Shown here in pieces: positions 1 through 15,577 of a DNA stretch of 64,000 nt. The notes under the pieces were generated by a model. It was not told the DNA's origin. It saw nothing but the letters and a program-made list of their open reading frames with translations, and searched no databases. Each line of letters starts with the position of its first letter. Positions within the stretch are counted from its first letter, which is position 1. Both the position numbers and the translations under genes were made by a program. The stretch covers positions 1 through 64,000 of the forward strand of contig SEYW01000017.1 of NCBI GenBank assembly GCA_004168015.1. Reading direction: 5' to 3'. The stretch is from Methylolobus aquaticus. GTDB taxonomy: Bacteria > Pseudomonadota > Gammaproteobacteria > Methylococcales > Methylococcaceae.

Positions 1-42
1 TCGCGCCAAGCCCAAGGCCCCCCGATCCTTCGGGTGGAGCGC

Positions 43-71
43 AGTCTAAGCACCCCCCCCGTGGGTGTCAA
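43..71 (-). promoter_or_regulatory. Leftward sigma70-type promoter with upstream T-tracts
   Basis: Read on the minus strand there is a perfect -35 TTGACA (71-66), a 17-base spacer and a -10 TAGACT (48-43). Just upstream on the same strand lie two T-tracts (about 89-85 and 77-72), which resemble an UP element. The promoter points out of the window, so the transcript is not visible. A strong promoter with an UP-like element and GC-rich downstream bases would suit a stable RNA or a highly expressed gene; that is inference. Confidence 0.5.
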
Positions 72-78
72 GAAAAAC

Positions 79-95
79 TGCGACAAAAAGTCGCA
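79..95. repeat. Inverted repeat TGCGAC-AAAAA-GTCGCA
   Basis: Perfect 6-bp arms around a 5-base A loop. On the minus strand the hairpin is followed by a T-rich stretch (GTTTTTCTT), so it could also work as an intrinsic terminator for leftward transcripts. The T-tracts could equally be the UP element of the promoter at 43-71. Which role applies cannot be decided from sequence. Confidence 0.4.
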
Positions 96-463
96 CTCCC
101 CTCGCGCACACACAGAAGGCTTTGACTACACACGAATTTCGAGACCGAAGGAGCGCCGCGGAAGTTCCCCGCAACGTGGCGTGAAGGGCGGCCGGGGAAC
201 GCGCGCCACCGTGGCTACCTAGCCGCGCGTTGGCCTAACGTCCGGGTAACGTGTCCGACAGACCCGCGCACAGGGCGCCACCCCGGCTTCCCGCAGCGGC
301 CGCTGCAGCGCTATCCTTGGGCGCTGTATCCTACCGCTTCTCGCCCAAGGGGCCTGGCCCAACCGTGCATCCTTCCTGGCTCCCTCCGCAACGCGCGCCG
401 CAGGACCCGATACGAAGAGGTCAAGAAGCGGGCAGACGGCCCGACACAGGTCGTTTCGCCACC
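96..463. other. Non-coding stretch upstream of fccA
   Basis: No convincing gene on either strand; the open frames here are GC-rich chance frames without family resemblance or ribosome binding site. I compared the minus strand with memories of RNase P RNA, tmRNA and 6S RNA and saw none of their conserved blocks. The promoter of the fcc genes should lie here, but no clear -35/-10 pair was found. Confidence 0.4.
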
Positions 464-775
464 ATGGAGCGCTCGCTGTGGCAGGTCGTTCCATTGCTGG
501 TGACCACCACGCTGAGCGCCGCCGCCGAAAAGGAACTGCCACGGGCCGAGATCTCGGTGCGGGCTTGCCTGGCCTGCCATCTGCTCACCGGGGAATCCGG
601 CGACGGCCCGGCGGCGCTGACCATGCCCGAATCCCGCTTCCTGGCTACGATGGAAGCGTTCCGGAGCGGGCAGCGACGGGGCTCGGTCATGAACCGGATC
701 GCGGCCGGCTTTACGGAAGAAGAGATCCGGGATATGGCCCGCGTCGTGGCGAACTCCGGCACGCGCGCGAAATGA
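464..775 (+). CDS. fccA: Small mono-heme cytochrome c, FccA-like subunit of flavocytochrome c
   Basis: Protein of 103 residues with an N-terminal signal peptide (hydrophobic residues about 5-20, likely cut after Ala-rich SAAA) and one heme c motif CLACH at residues 35-39. It should be the periplasmic electron-accepting heme subunit of sulfide dehydrogenase, taking electrons from the flavoprotein encoded next door. The stop codon overlaps the fccB start (ATGA at 772-775), which supports translational coupling and the pairing. Length and single heme resemble the small FccA type rather than the di-heme 21-kDa type of Allochromatium. An upstream in-frame start at 251 is rejected because it would bury the signal peptide. 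Confidence 0.75.
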   Translation: MERSLWQVVPLLVTTTLSAAAEKELPRAEISVRACLACHLLTGESGDGPAALTMPESRFLATMEAFRSGQRRGSVMNRIAAGFTEEEIRDMARVVANSGTRAK

Positions 776-2049
776 GCGGGATGGACCGCCGAGGATTCCT
801 GCTTCACGCCGCGGCACTGGGCGCGACCGCACTCAGCCCGGGGTCGTCAGCAGCGGCAAAGCCCGGCGGCGCGACCTTCAGGGTGGTCGTAATCGGAGGC
901 GGATTCGGAGGAGCCACCGCCGCCCGCTACTTGAAACTTATCAAACCCGATCTGGATGTCACGCTGGTCGAAAGGACACAGCGGTACGTTTCGTGTCCGG
1001 GGTCGAATGAAGTGATCGTCGGGCTCCGCCCGGCCGACTGGCTCGAACGCCGCTACGAAAACCTCAGACGAAACTCCGGCGTCCGCATCGTTCGCGATGA
1101 GGTGAAGGATTTGGATCGATCACGGCATCAGGTCATCCTAGCCGCCGGCAGCCGTCTGCCCTACGACCGTGTGGTTCTGTCGCCGGGCGTCGCCTTTCGC
1201 TGGGACGCCTGGGCTGGCTATGACGAGGCCGCTTCGCGACGGATCCCTCATGCTTGGCAAGCAGGCCCCCAGACGCTGCAGTTGCGGGAGCAGTTGGCCG
1301 CCATGCGGCGCGGTGGCGTAATGGTCATCGTAGCCCCGCCCAATCCCTATCGCTGCCCGCCGGGGCCCTATGAACGCGCCAGCCTCGCCGCCTACTATCT
1401 GAAACAACGCAACCCGCGCGCCAAGATTCTGATTATCGATCCGAAAACCCAGTTCTCGAAGCAGGCTTTATTTCTCAAGGGATGGGAGGACCTTTACCCG
1501 GGCATGATCGAGTGGGTGCCGATGTCGGCAGAAGGGGCAATCGACCGCATCGACGTGGAACGGCGCACCGTTCATCTCGACTTCGGACGGCACGTTGCCG
1601 ACGTGCTTAACGTGATTCCTCCGCAAAAGGCGGGCGCGCTCGCGGAGCGGTGCGGACTCACGGATGAGTCCGGCTGGTGCCCCATCGATGCGCGGCGCTT
1701 TCTGTCGAGCCGGGATCCATTCATCCACGTCATCGGAGACGCATGCGCGGCACCGCCGATGCCGAAGTCGGCCTTTGCCGCGAACGCGCAAGCCAAGGTT
1801 GCGGCCGCGGCGATCGCTGACGCAGCCGAAGGCCGCGACACCGGGACCCCGACGCTGATCAATCATTGCTACAGCTTCCTGGCACCCGATTACGCGATCT
1901 CCGTTACGGGCGTTTATCGCTACTCGGAAAGCGAACACGGCCTTACGGCCACTGCCACGGGCGAAACGCCGATGGACGCCGACCGACGGCTGGAAGCCAG
2001 CAGCGCGCGGGCCTGGCAAAGCCACTTCGTGCGCGACGCGTTCGGCTAG
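772..2049 (+). CDS. fccB: Flavocytochrome c sulfide dehydrogenase, flavoprotein subunit
   Basis: Protein of 425 residues that should oxidise sulfide to sulfur in the periplasm with FAD. A twin-arginine signal (RRGFL, residues 6-10) is followed by an Ala-rich cleavage region. The FAD-binding glycine motif is IGGGFGG (41-47). Cys75 in SCPGSNEV sits where FccB carries its covalent flavin. Cys195 in CPPGPYERAS and Cys303 in GWCPID match the redox-active cysteine pair of the family. IGDAC (321-325) is the second FAD motif. The start at 772 overlaps fccA; ATG 781 is an alternative. Sulfide:quinone reductases are related, but the Tat signal and cytochrome partner favour FccB. Confidence 0.88.
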   Translation: MSGMDRRGFLLHAAALGATALSPGSSAAAKPGGATFRVVVIGGGFGGATAARYLKLIKPDLDVTLVERTQRYVSCPGSNEVIVGLRPADWLERRYENLRRNSGVRIVRDEVKDLDRSRHQVILAAGSRLPYDRVVLSPGVAFRWDAWAGYDEAASRRIPHAWQAGPQTLQLREQLAAMRRGGVMVIVAPPNPYRCPPGPYERASLAAYYLKQRNPRAKILIIDPKTQFSKQALFLKGWEDLYPGMIEWVPMSAEGAIDRIDVERRTVHLDFGRHVADVLNVIPPQKAGALAERCGLTDESGWCPIDARRFLSSRDPFIHVIGDACAAPPMPKSAFAANAQAKVAAAAIADAAEGRDTGTPTLINHCYSFLAPDYAISVTGVYRYSESEHGLTATATGETPMDADRRLEASSARAWQSHFVRDAFG

Positions 2050-2100
2050 TTCAGCGGAAGATTGACGCGAACGTCCTCTTCCTCGATTGATCCCGGGAAC

Positions 2101-2298
2101 TCATGCGTCACCCGCGCGATGCAGCCGGATCAGCACGATGACGAAGCCGATCAGCGCCACGAGCATACCGACCTCCGCCACGACCCCGGGCAGCAGAAAG
2201 CTTGCAACCGTGCCGGCGAGCAGCAACAGCCACGGCAACAGTGTCGCAAGCCATTCCTTACGACCGGCTGAAAATGGCCCGTCAGTCATGTGCGCCAA
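2101..2298 (-). CDS. Small membrane protein, unknown function
   Basis: 65 residues with two hydrophobic segments (about 17-35 and 38-58) separated by a short turn, a charged N-terminus and a basic C-terminal tail. It is the only frame in this gap that looks like a protein rather than a shadow. ATG 2289 is an alternative start that shortens it by three residues. It lies convergent to fccB and upstream in the same direction as nothing recognisable. No family is recognised and no function is proposed. Confidence 0.5.
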   Translation of the reverse strand: MAHMTDGPFSAGRKEWLATLLPWLLLLAGTVASFLLPGVVAEVGMLVALIGFVIVLIRLHRAGDA

Positions 2299-2347
2299 AA
2301 CGGTTTGTCATCATGAAGGAGGATCCCCGCACCTGAGCCGCCTGGCT

Positions 2348-2953
2348 CTAGCCACTGACGCCGTCGGCTTCGACGGGCGCGAGCGCCGCCGCTACCAACC
2401 CGGCCAGGCGTTCCGGCAGTTCGAGAGCCAGCGCCGCGGTGTGAGCGCGCTCTGACATCTTGCCCCAGGTCTTGCGCACGATGGCCACGAGTTTCTCCGC
2501 GTCGTGGCTGTCGGCAAAGTCAGCGAACTCGTAATTGAGGAACACGAGGCAGGCGGCGTCCTCCAGGGCCTGCGTCTCGGGATCCCGCTTCAGGCGCCGC
2601 TTGGCGACGATGCCGGTGGCACGTTCAATCGTCTCGGGGTCGTAATCCACGTGGCGCAGGATCCCAGCCAGTTGTTCGGCATGAAACCCATAGAGGTGGG
2701 TTCGCCAGGCAAGGTAACCCGCCCGATCGGCCGCATAGCGGTCGCGCGGCACCTGCCAACGCCGGATGTGCTGACCGCGCGCGGCCAGTGCGAGGGCTTC
2801 GGAGGGCTGATCGCAAATCCGGGCCAGCCATTCGCTCATGCGCCACCCGTAAACGAGTGCTTTCGGCAAATCGGGGCTGACCGGATCCCGATTCGGATCT
2901 TCGCGGTTCGCTTCATCGATCAGGGCCAAAGCCTTTTCCAGGCGTTCACTCAC
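2348..2953 (-). CDS. DUF4202 family protein
   Basis: 201 residues matching the DUF4202 family over its whole length. The family is mostly helical, with conserved His/Asp/Glu residues seen here as GQHIRRW, the LYGFHAEQ segment and LEDAACLVFLNYEF. Soluble, no signal peptide. The biochemical role of the family is not known to me. Homologues occur in sulfur oxidisers and other proteobacteria, so location near fccAB may not be meaningful. The gene diverges from the dienelactone hydrolase, leaving a 223-base gap that must hold both promoters. Confidence 0.75.
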   Translation of the reverse strand: MSERLEKALALIDEANREDPNRDPVSPDLPKALVYGWRMSEWLARICDQPSEALALAARGQHIRRWQVPRDRYAADRAGYLAWRTHLYGFHAEQLAGILRHVDYDPETIERATGIVAKRRLKRDPETQALEDAACLVFLNYEFADFADSHDAEKLVAIVRKTWGKMSERAHTAALALELPERLAGLVAAALAPVEADGVSG

Positions 2954-3176
2954 GGTGCTCGGTTCCCTTGGCTGATGCGACGCCGTTCTGACGCGGCGGG
3001 CTTGCGGTTGTACTCGTAGCGGATTATGGCAGGACTCACCCAGACCCTCCAGAGGTGGGCGCCAGGACCGCGTCAGGTAAAGATCGCGCCAGAACCAATG
3101 TGACGCTTGAGAGCATCACGGCTCATCATCGAAAATGCGCCATGATGAATGAGCCCCCTCCAGGAGAGCAGACCCC

Positions 3177-3896
3177 ATGCCGCACGTGACCCGCACCATC
3201 GACTATCGCCATGGCCCGCAGCCACTCGAAGGCTTTCTCGCCTACGACGAGAGCCTGCCCGGCCCGCTGCCGGCCGTGCTGATTGCCCATGCCTGGGGTG
3301 GCCGGGACGACTTCGTCTGCGGCAAAGCGCGCCGGCTCGCGGAACTCGGCTATGCCGCGTTCGCATTGGACATGTACGGCAAAGGCGTACTAGGTACCGG
3401 CCCGGAGCAGAACGCGCAACTGATGCAGCCCTTCATGGCCGACCGGGCGCTACTGCAGGGACGCATGCAGCAGGCGCTCGAGGTCGTAAAGGCCCTGCCG
3501 CAGGTCGATCCGGATCGCGTGGCGGCGATGGGGTTCTGTTTCGGCGGCCTGTGCGTGCTCGATCTCGCGCGGAGCGGCGCCGAACTCCGCGGCGTAATCA
3601 GTTTTCATGGCCTGTTCGTGCCGCCGGCCGGCGTTCCGAACCAGCCGATTCGCGCCAAGGTGCTTGCGCTGCACGGCTACGACGACCCGATGGTTCCGCC
3701 GGAGCAGGTCACGGCACTGGCGCAGGAATTGACCGCTGCCGGCGCCGACTGGCAGATCCACATGTACGGGCGCACCACCCATGCCTTCACGAACCCGGCG
3801 GCCAACGACCCGGGCTTTGGCACGGTGTACGACGCAACGGCTGACGCGCGGTCCTGGCTAAGCCTGCAGAGCTTCCTGCGCGAGGTGTTAACATAG
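3177..3896 (+). CDS. Dienelactone hydrolase family protein
   Basis: 239 residues with the alpha/beta hydrolase fold of the dienelactone hydrolase family. The nucleophile elbow is GFCFGG with Cys121. Asp169 or Asp170 in HGYDD and His202 in RTTHAF complete the Cys-Asp-His triad. Cytosolic, no signal peptide. The substrate cannot be told: no aromatic degradation genes are nearby, so a general carboxylesterase role is as likely as dienelactone hydrolysis. The start has a good ribosome binding site (GGAGAG at about 3163-3168). A longer frame starting at 3149 is out of frame and spurious. Confidence 0.85.
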   Translation: MPHVTRTIDYRHGPQPLEGFLAYDESLPGPLPAVLIAHAWGGRDDFVCGKARRLAELGYAAFALDMYGKGVLGTGPEQNAQLMQPFMADRALLQGRMQQALEVVKALPQVDPDRVAAMGFCFGGLCVLDLARSGAELRGVISFHGLFVPPAGVPNQPIRAKVLALHGYDDPMVPPEQVTALAQELTAAGADWQIHMYGRTTHAFTNPAANDPGFGTVYDATADARSWLSLQSFLREVLT

Positions 3897-3939
3897 CGCG
3901 TTTTTCGCCACCTTCCCGCTACGTCAAGAATAAAACGGC

Positions 3940-4905
3940 ATGGACCTGAACTTCCTGGATTTCGAGCAGCCAATCGCCGAACTCGTCGCCAAGATCGAGG
4001 AATTGAAGCGCGTCGGTTTCGACAACGAGATCAATATTTCCGAGGAAATCGCACGGCTCGAAGAGAAGAGCCGCAAGCTCACGGAATCCGTGTTCACGTC
4101 GCTAACCGCCTGGCAGATCTCGCGCCTGTCCCGGCACCCGTTGCGGCCGTTCACGCTGGACTACGTCGAGATGCTGTTCGACGATTTCGAGGAACTGCAC
4201 GGCGACCGCAGCTTTGCCGACGACCCTGCGATTGTCGGCGGCGTGGCACGCATCGACGACCGGCCGGTGTTGATCCTCGGCCACCAAAAGGGCCGCGATA
4301 CCAAGGAGAAAATCATTCGTAACTTCGGCATGCCCCGTCCGGAGGGCTACCGCAAGGCACTGCGACTGATGCGCCTGGCCGAGCGCTTCCATCTGCCGAT
4401 CTTTTGCTTCATCGACACGCCGGGGGCCTACCCCGGGATCGGCGCCGAAGAACGGGGCCAAAGCGAGGCCATCGCGCGCAACCTGTTCGAGATGTCGCGA
4501 CTCCGCGTTCCGATCATTTGTACGGTGATCGGTGAGGGCGGCTCGGGCGGCGCACTCGCGATCGGCGTAGGCGATCGCCTGTTGATGCTGCAATACAGTA
4601 CCTACTCCGTAATCTCTCCCGAGGGTTGCGCATCCATTCTGTGGAAGAGCGCGGAAAAGGCGGAACTGGCGGCTGAAGCCATGGGCATTACCGCACCTCG
4701 CCTGCTTGAACTCGGCCTGATCGACGAACTCATTCCGGAGCCCCTGGGCGGCGCCCATCGCAATCCGCCGCAGATGGCGACACTGTTGCGCGATGCCCTG
4801 TTACGGCACTTGTATGATGTCGAACGCGAATCGATCGACTGCCTGATGGATCAACGCTACGACCGACTCATGCGCTACGGCGTGTACGAGGAAGGGGCGA
4901 ACTGA
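3940..4905 (+). CDS. accA: Acetyl-CoA carboxylase carboxyltransferase subunit alpha
   Basis: 321 residues, the usual AccA length (about 319 in E. coli), similar along its full length. It forms the carboxyltransferase with AccD and transfers carboxyl from biotin-BCCP to acetyl-CoA, the first step of fatty acid synthesis. Visible are the N-terminal helical region starting [12 protein letters not shown], the oxyanion/acyl-CoA core around [18 protein letters not shown] and the [11 protein letters not shown] segment. It is followed 13 bases later by tilS, an arrangement common in gammaproteobacteria. Translation start is the first ATG after the dienelactone hydrolase gene. Confidence 0.96.
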   Translation: MDLNFLDFEQPIAELVAKIEELKRVGFDNEINISEEIARLEEKSRKLTESVFTSLTAWQISRLSRHPLRPFTLDYVEMLFDDFEELHGDRSFADDPAIVGGVARIDDRPVLILGHQKGRDTKEKIIRNFGMPRPEGYRKALRLMRLAERFHLPIFCFIDTPGAYPGIGAEERGQSEAIARNLFEMSRLRVPIICTVIGEGGSGGALAIGVGDRLLMLQYSTYSVISPEGCASILWKSAEKAELAAEAMGITAPRLLELGLIDELIPEPLGGAHRNPPQMATLLRDALLRHLYDVERESIDCLMDQRYDRLMRYGVYEEGAN

Positions 4906-4918
4906 AGCGCGACCCGCG

Positions 4919-10506
<5,588 letters not shown>

Positions 10507-10540
10507 TCGAACGAATCCCGGCGCAAAGGCCCGAAGCTCC

Positions 10541-10894
10541 GTGCAGCGGATCATCCTTCTTTTGCTGGTGCTGATCGGCCTGCTTCAATACCGGCTGTGG
10601 TTCGGGGACGGGAACGTCCTCGAACTGCGCCGAATGAAGGACCGAATCGTCGAATTGCAGCGCGAGGGGGAGCGACGCCAGCAGCGGAATGCCGCGCTCG
10701 ACGCCGAGGTCACCGACCTGAAGCAAGGAACGGAAGCGATTGAGGAAAGCGCACGGCAGAATCTCGGGATGATCAAGCAGGGCGAAGTGTTCGTGCAGAT
10801 GGTCGAGGACCGCCCCGAGGAAAAACCACCCGCCACTGAAGTATCCCCAGCGACTCCGCCCAAACCGCGGCGTCGTCCCGTGGCACCTCGCTGA
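10541..10894 (+). CDS. ftsB: Cell division protein FtsB
   Basis: 117 residues from a GTG start. Small bitopic inner-membrane protein of the FtsQLB complex, which links the early and late divisome. A single membrane segment occupies residues 3-16, directly followed by a coiled coil (about 27-65) rich in Glu/Arg/Gln, then the conserved [19 protein letters not shown] region. The Pro-rich tail beyond residue 90 (PEEKPPATE, then basic) is variable in the family. Position between eno and ispD is the standard gammaproteobacterial order. Confidence 0.92.
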   Translation: MQRIILLLLVLIGLLQYRLWFGDGNVLELRRMKDRIVELQREGERRQQRNAALDAEVTDLKQGTEAIEESARQNLGMIKQGEVFVQMVEDRPEEKPPATEVSPATPPKPRRRPVAPR

Positions 10895-10909
10895 CCCGAG
10901 GTGGGCCGC

Positions 10910-11614
10910 ATGAGCGAGGCGTCCAGGTTCTGGGGCATCGTCCCCGCCGCTGGCGTAGGCCGGCGCATGGGAGCAGACACTCCCAAACAGTATCTCAAGG
11001 TACGGGGCAAACCCGTCCTGCAACACACCGTCGAGCGGCTTCTGGCCGTTCCCAGGCTCCAGGGGCTCGTGGTGGCCCTCGGCAGCGAAGATCCTTTCTG
11101 GCCCGAACTCGATTGCGCCTCGGACCCCAGGGTTCGCACCTGCAACGGGGGCCGCGAACGCGCCGACTCCGTGCTGGCCGCGCTGACCTTCTTGTCGAGG
11201 GAGGCAGCGCCGGACGACTGGGTCCTGGTGCACGACGCTGCCCGACTCTGCATCACGGTCGGCGACGTCGACCGCCTGATCGATGCCGTTCGACATCACC
11301 CGACCGGCGGCATCCTGGCTCTGCCGAGCAGCGACACACTGAAGAGCGTGCAGGATCGCACCATAACGGAGACATTGGACCGCAACCGGGTCTGGCGTGC
11401 GCTGACTCCGCAGATGTTCCGCCTGGGCGCGCTGCGGCAGGCGCTGGACGCCGCGGCCCGGCAAGGGCTCACCGTCACCGACGAAGCCAGCGCACTCGAA
11501 CTGCAGGGCAGTCATCCGCTGGTGGTCGAGGGACGCCCCGACAACATCAAAATCACGCGCCCCGAGGACCTTCCGCTGGCCGCGTTCTACTTGGAGGCAC
11601 AATGCTGCGAATAG
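10910..11614 (+). CDS. ispD: 2-C-methyl-D-erythritol 4-phosphate cytidylyltransferase
   Basis: 234 residues. Third step of the MEP isoprenoid pathway: joins MEP with CTP to CDP-ME. The nucleotide-binding loop [18 protein letters not shown] lies at residues 10-27, then GGRERADSV (CTP binding), VHDAAR and the C-terminal TDEASALE and [10 protein letters not shown] motifs. ATG 10910 is preferred; a GTG at 10901 would add three residues. It overlaps ispF by 13 bases, a common arrangement that points to coupled translation. Confidence 0.95.
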   Translation: MSEASRFWGIVPAAGVGRRMGADTPKQYLKVRGKPVLQHTVERLLAVPRLQGLVVALGSEDPFWPELDCASDPRVRTCNGGRERADSVLAALTFLSREAAPDDWVLVHDAARLCITVGDVDRLIDAVRHHPTGGILALPSSDTLKSVQDRTITETLDRNRVWRALTPQMFRLGALRQALDAAARQGLTVTDEASALELQGSHPLVVEGRPDNIKITRPEDLPLAAFYLEAQCCE

Positions 11615-12078
11615 GCCAGGGCTATGACGCCCATCGTTTCCAGGACGGCGGACAACTGGTCCTGGCCGGCGTCGCCATCGATTACCCACGCAGCCTGGCG
11701 GCGCACTCCGACGGGGACGTTGCCCTGCATGCCTTGTGCGACGCCCTGCTGGGCGCAGCCGGCCTGGGGGATATCGGCCGCCATTTTCCCGATTCCGATC
11801 TCGCCTTCAAGGGAATCGACAGCCGCCTGTTGCTGCGCGACGTCGTCGGCAAGCTGACGCAACTGGGTTTCACCATCGTCAACGTCGACGTGACCGTGAT
11901 CGCACAGGCGCCCAAGCTGGCCCCGCACATCGAGACCATGCGTCAACGGGTCGCCGCAGATCTCGGCATCCCGCCGGAGCGGGTCAACGTCAAGGCCACC
12001 ACCACCGAAGGACTCGGCTTCGAAGGCCGCGGCGAGGGTATCGCGGCCCAGGCCGTCGCACTGCTCGATCAGGCATGA
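11602..12078 (+). CDS. ispF: 2-C-methyl-D-erythritol 2,4-cyclodiphosphate synthase
   Basis: 158 residues, normal for the family. Fifth step of the MEP pathway: cyclises CDP-ME 2-phosphate with loss of CMP, as a trimer with a zinc site. Ligands Asp9, His11 (GYDAH) and His43 ([11 protein letters not shown]) are present, as are the HSDGD loop (35-39), FPDSD and the C-terminal [17 protein letters not shown] motif. The frame overlaps the end of ispD and its stop overlaps the truD start (ATGA at 12075-12078). Confidence 0.96.
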   Translation: MLRIGQGYDAHRFQDGGQLVLAGVAIDYPRSLAAHSDGDVALHALCDALLGAAGLGDIGRHFPDSDLAFKGIDSRLLLRDVVGKLTQLGFTIVNVDVTVIAQAPKLAPHIETMRQRVAADLGIPPERVNVKATTTEGLGFEGRGEGIAAQAVALLDQA

Positions 12079-13208
12079 GCCCGGACCGGGATCCTTCCCT
12101 GGAGCCGGCGGAAGCCCCTCCCAGGCACGCCGGGGCCGCGACTGCCCTCCCCTACGCGCACGGTCAGCCGCCGCACACGGGGACACTCAAGGCCAGCCCC
12201 GAGGATTTCTGCGTCGACGAGATCCTGAGCTTCGCACCGAACGGGGCCGGCGAACATGTTCTGCTGCGAATTGAAAAGCTCGGGGAGAACACCGACTACA
12301 TCGCGCGCCAACTGGCACGCTTTGCCGCGGTGCCTGCCTCGGCCGTCACCTATGCCGGCCTCAAGGACCGGCATGGCCGCACGTCGCAGTGGTTCTGCAT
12401 CAGCCTTCCCGGGCGCCCCGAACCCGATTGGCACGCCTTCGAAACGCCAACCGTTCGCATCCACGAGATCACGCGGAATCAGCGAAAGCTGCGGCGCGGG
12501 GCGATCAGCGGCAACCGTTTCCACATCACCGTGCGCGACCTGAGCGCGGATACCGCAGTGTTGGCCGAGCGGCTGTCCCAGGTTGCGATGGATGGGGTTC
12601 CGAACTACTTCGGCCCGCAGCGCTTCGGACACGACGGCGCCAATATCGGCGCTGCCCTGCAGATGTTCGAGCACAACGATCTCCGCCGCGTGCCACGGCA
12701 TCGGCGCAGCCTTTATCTTTCCGCGGCGCGCGCTTACCTGTTCAACCGCATCCTGGCCGAACGCGTCGCCGCTGGCAGCTGGAATCGTGCAATCCCCGGA
12801 GACGTGCTCATGTTCTCCAGCGGACACAGCCTGTTCCGGGACGACGTTGCCCGCCCCGATATCGTCGAACGCATTGAACGTGGCGAGATCCATCCGGCCG
12901 GAACGCTGTGGGGGATCGGCGAACGCCTGACCACTGCGCAGGCCCTGGCCGCCGAGGACCGGGCTTTGGCCGACGGTTTGGCCTTGATGCAGGGCCTTGA
13001 GCAGGCGGAGGTCCGCTCTGCGATGCGCCCGCTGCGCGTTCGCCCCATCGATCTGGAATGGCAGTTCGACAACGATCGCAGCCTGACCCTGAGCTTCATT
13101 CTGCCTTCCGGCAGCTACGCGACCAGTGTCCTGCGCGAGTTGGTCGACACGGGTGCCACCCGCTTACCCGAGCCGGACGACAGCGACGACGGGCGCCCCG
13201 GCGGCTGA
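12075..13208 (+). CDS. truD: tRNA pseudouridine(13) synthase
   Basis: 377 residues. Converts U13 of tRNA-Glu to pseudouridine. Catalytic Asp98 sits in the TruD signature YAGLKDRHG; the insertion (TRUD) domain begins near [19 protein letters not shown] (about 170). The N-terminal 30 residues are a variable extension ahead of the conserved [11 protein letters not shown]. It is the last gene of the ispD-ispF-truD overlap series and ends with an acidic, Pro-containing tail. Confidence 0.93.
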   Translation: MSPDRDPSLEPAEAPPRHAGAATALPYAHGQPPHTGTLKASPEDFCVDEILSFAPNGAGEHVLLRIEKLGENTDYIARQLARFAAVPASAVTYAGLKDRHGRTSQWFCISLPGRPEPDWHAFETPTVRIHEITRNQRKLRRGAISGNRFHITVRDLSADTAVLAERLSQVAMDGVPNYFGPQRFGHDGANIGAALQMFEHNDLRRVPRHRRSLYLSAARAYLFNRILAERVAAGSWNRAIPGDVLMFSSGHSLFRDDVARPDIVERIERGEIHPAGTLWGIGERLTTAQALAAEDRALADGLALMQGLEQAEVRSAMRPLRVRPIDLEWQFDNDRSLTLSFILPSGSYATSVLRELVDTGATRLPEPDDSDDGRPGG

Positions 13209-13358
13209 CGGCCAGCCCCGAGTTGTGCCGGGCGCCCATCACTCACCCCGCGCGCTTCCGTTCAGAGGGTTGCAGCACCGAGTCGTCCGTTCGGTCCCCA
13301 GAGCGGGGCTGAGGGGTTACAATACCGGAACACGCCTCGCCGCCCTGGGAGAGCCGCC

Positions 13359-13817
13359 ATGTCCGTAGGAACCCTCTGCAATCGCACTACTGTCGTCGCC
13401 CGCCGTGGAAACTCCGTGGTCGAAACCGCGAAGATCATGCGGGAGAACCACGTCGGATCGGTAATCGTCGTCGACGATGCCGATGGCGCCCCTACCCCGG
13501 TCGGCATCATCACCGACCGCGACCTCGTGCTCGAGGTCATGGCGGCGGAACTCGACCCCGATACCGTGACCATCGGTGACCTCGTCGCCCGCGAACTCGT
13601 CACTGCGCGCGAGACCGACAGCCTTTGGGAGACCCTGCAACGCATGCGGTCCCATGGCACGCGACGCATGCCCGTGGTTGATCACCAAGGTCATCTGGTC
13701 GGCATCCTGTCGGTCGAGGACATGCTCGAACTACTGGCGGTCGAACTGAATGAATTGGCGCGGGTCAGCGCCCGCGAGCAGGCGCTCGAGGAAAAGATGC
13801 GCCCCGCTGTACGCTGA
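13359..13817 (+). CDS. CBS-domain protein
   Basis: 152 residues made of two CBS motifs in tandem (about 8-62 and 72-128), which together form one Bateman module that binds adenine nucleotides. Typical strings are NHVGSVIVVDD, PVGIITDRDL and the RRMPVVDHQGHLVGILSVEDML end. There is no catalytic domain, so it is probably a nucleotide-sensing regulator acting on an unknown partner. A -10-like TACAAT lies at 13318-13323, and GGGAGAG precedes the start. Confidence 0.85.
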   Translation: MSVGTLCNRTTVVARRGNSVVETAKIMRENHVGSVIVVDDADGAPTPVGIITDRDLVLEVMAAELDPDTVTIGDLVARELVTARETDSLWETLQRMRSHGTRRMPVVDHQGHLVGILSVEDMLELLAVELNELARVSAREQALEEKMRPAVR

Positions 13818-13841
13818 GCCGGCCCAGACTTACCTGGTTCC

Positions 13842-14821
<980 letters not shown>

Positions 14822-14878
14822 AGGTCCCGAGGCACATGGCTTGCAGGTTTCCATCACGCTGTCAGCAGTCCCACTGAC

Positions 14879-15577
14879 ATGGCCGAGCAGATTCCTCTCG
14901 CTCTGGGCTTCCAGCCCCGCGCCACGTTCGACGAATACTGGCCTGGCGCCAACGCCGAGCCTGTCCGACATCTGGAGGCGATTGCGGACGGCCACGGAGA
15001 GCGGTTCATTCTGCTCTGGGGTGACGAGGGTTCCGGCAAGTCGCATTTGTTGCAGGCCACCTGCCGCAGCGCGCACCACCGCGGCGACTCGGCCGCCTAC
15101 CTGCCGCTGCGGCTGCTGCGCCCGCTCGGCGCGGAGATCTTCGAAGGGCTCGACGACCATGCTCTGGTTTGTATCGACGACCTGGATGCCATCGCGGGAC
15201 AGCCGGAATTCGAACAGGGACTGTTTGGGCTTTACAACCGTCTCCGCGACTGCAATGCCACCCTGGTCGTGTCCGCAGCCGGTCCACCACAGCAGTTGGA
15301 CATCGGCCTCCCGGATTTGCGGAGCCGGTTGGGCTGGGGCCTGGTCCTGCGCCTGGTGCCGCTGGACGAGAACGATACGCTGGCGGCCATCGCCCTCTAT
15401 GCACGGCAGCTCGGACTGGAGCTGTCTCCGCAAGTGAGCCGATTCCTGCTGGCTCACTGCCGGCGCGACTTCACCTCGCTGCGGCATCTCCTGGAACGCC
15501 TGGATCGAGCAACACTGGCGGCTAAGCGCCGGCTCACCATTCCCTTTATCAAGGCTCTGCTGGAAGAATTGGCATGA
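14879..15577 (+). CDS. hda: DnaA regulatory inactivator Hda
   Basis: 232 residues. AAA+ relative of DnaA that, together with the beta sliding clamp, stimulates ATP hydrolysis by DnaA and so prevents re-initiation of replication. A clamp-binding motif QIPL (residues 4-7) sits at the very N-terminus as in Hda. The Walker A is GDEGSGKSHLL and Walker B is LVCIDDLDAI. The DnaA domain IV DNA-binding region is absent, which separates it from DnaA. Its stop overlaps the next start (15574-15577). Confidence 0.9.
   Translation: MAEQIPLALGFQPRATFDEYWPGANAEPVRHLEAIADGHGERFILLWGDEGSGKSHLLQATCRSAHHRGDSAAYLPLRLLRPLGAEIFEGLDDHALVCIDDLDAIAGQPEFEQGLFGLYNRLRDCNATLVVSAAGPPQQLDIGLPDLRSRLGWGLVLRLVPLDENDTLAAIALYARQLGLELSPQVSRFLLAHCRRDFTSLRHLLERLDRATLAAKRRLTIPFIKALLEELA

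Noticed and set aside
2..49. Possible C-terminal end of a protein (Lys/Pro/Ala-rich reading frame ending in TAA)
   Set aside because: Too short to judge, and a better explanation is the leftward promoter whose -10 lies at 43-48.
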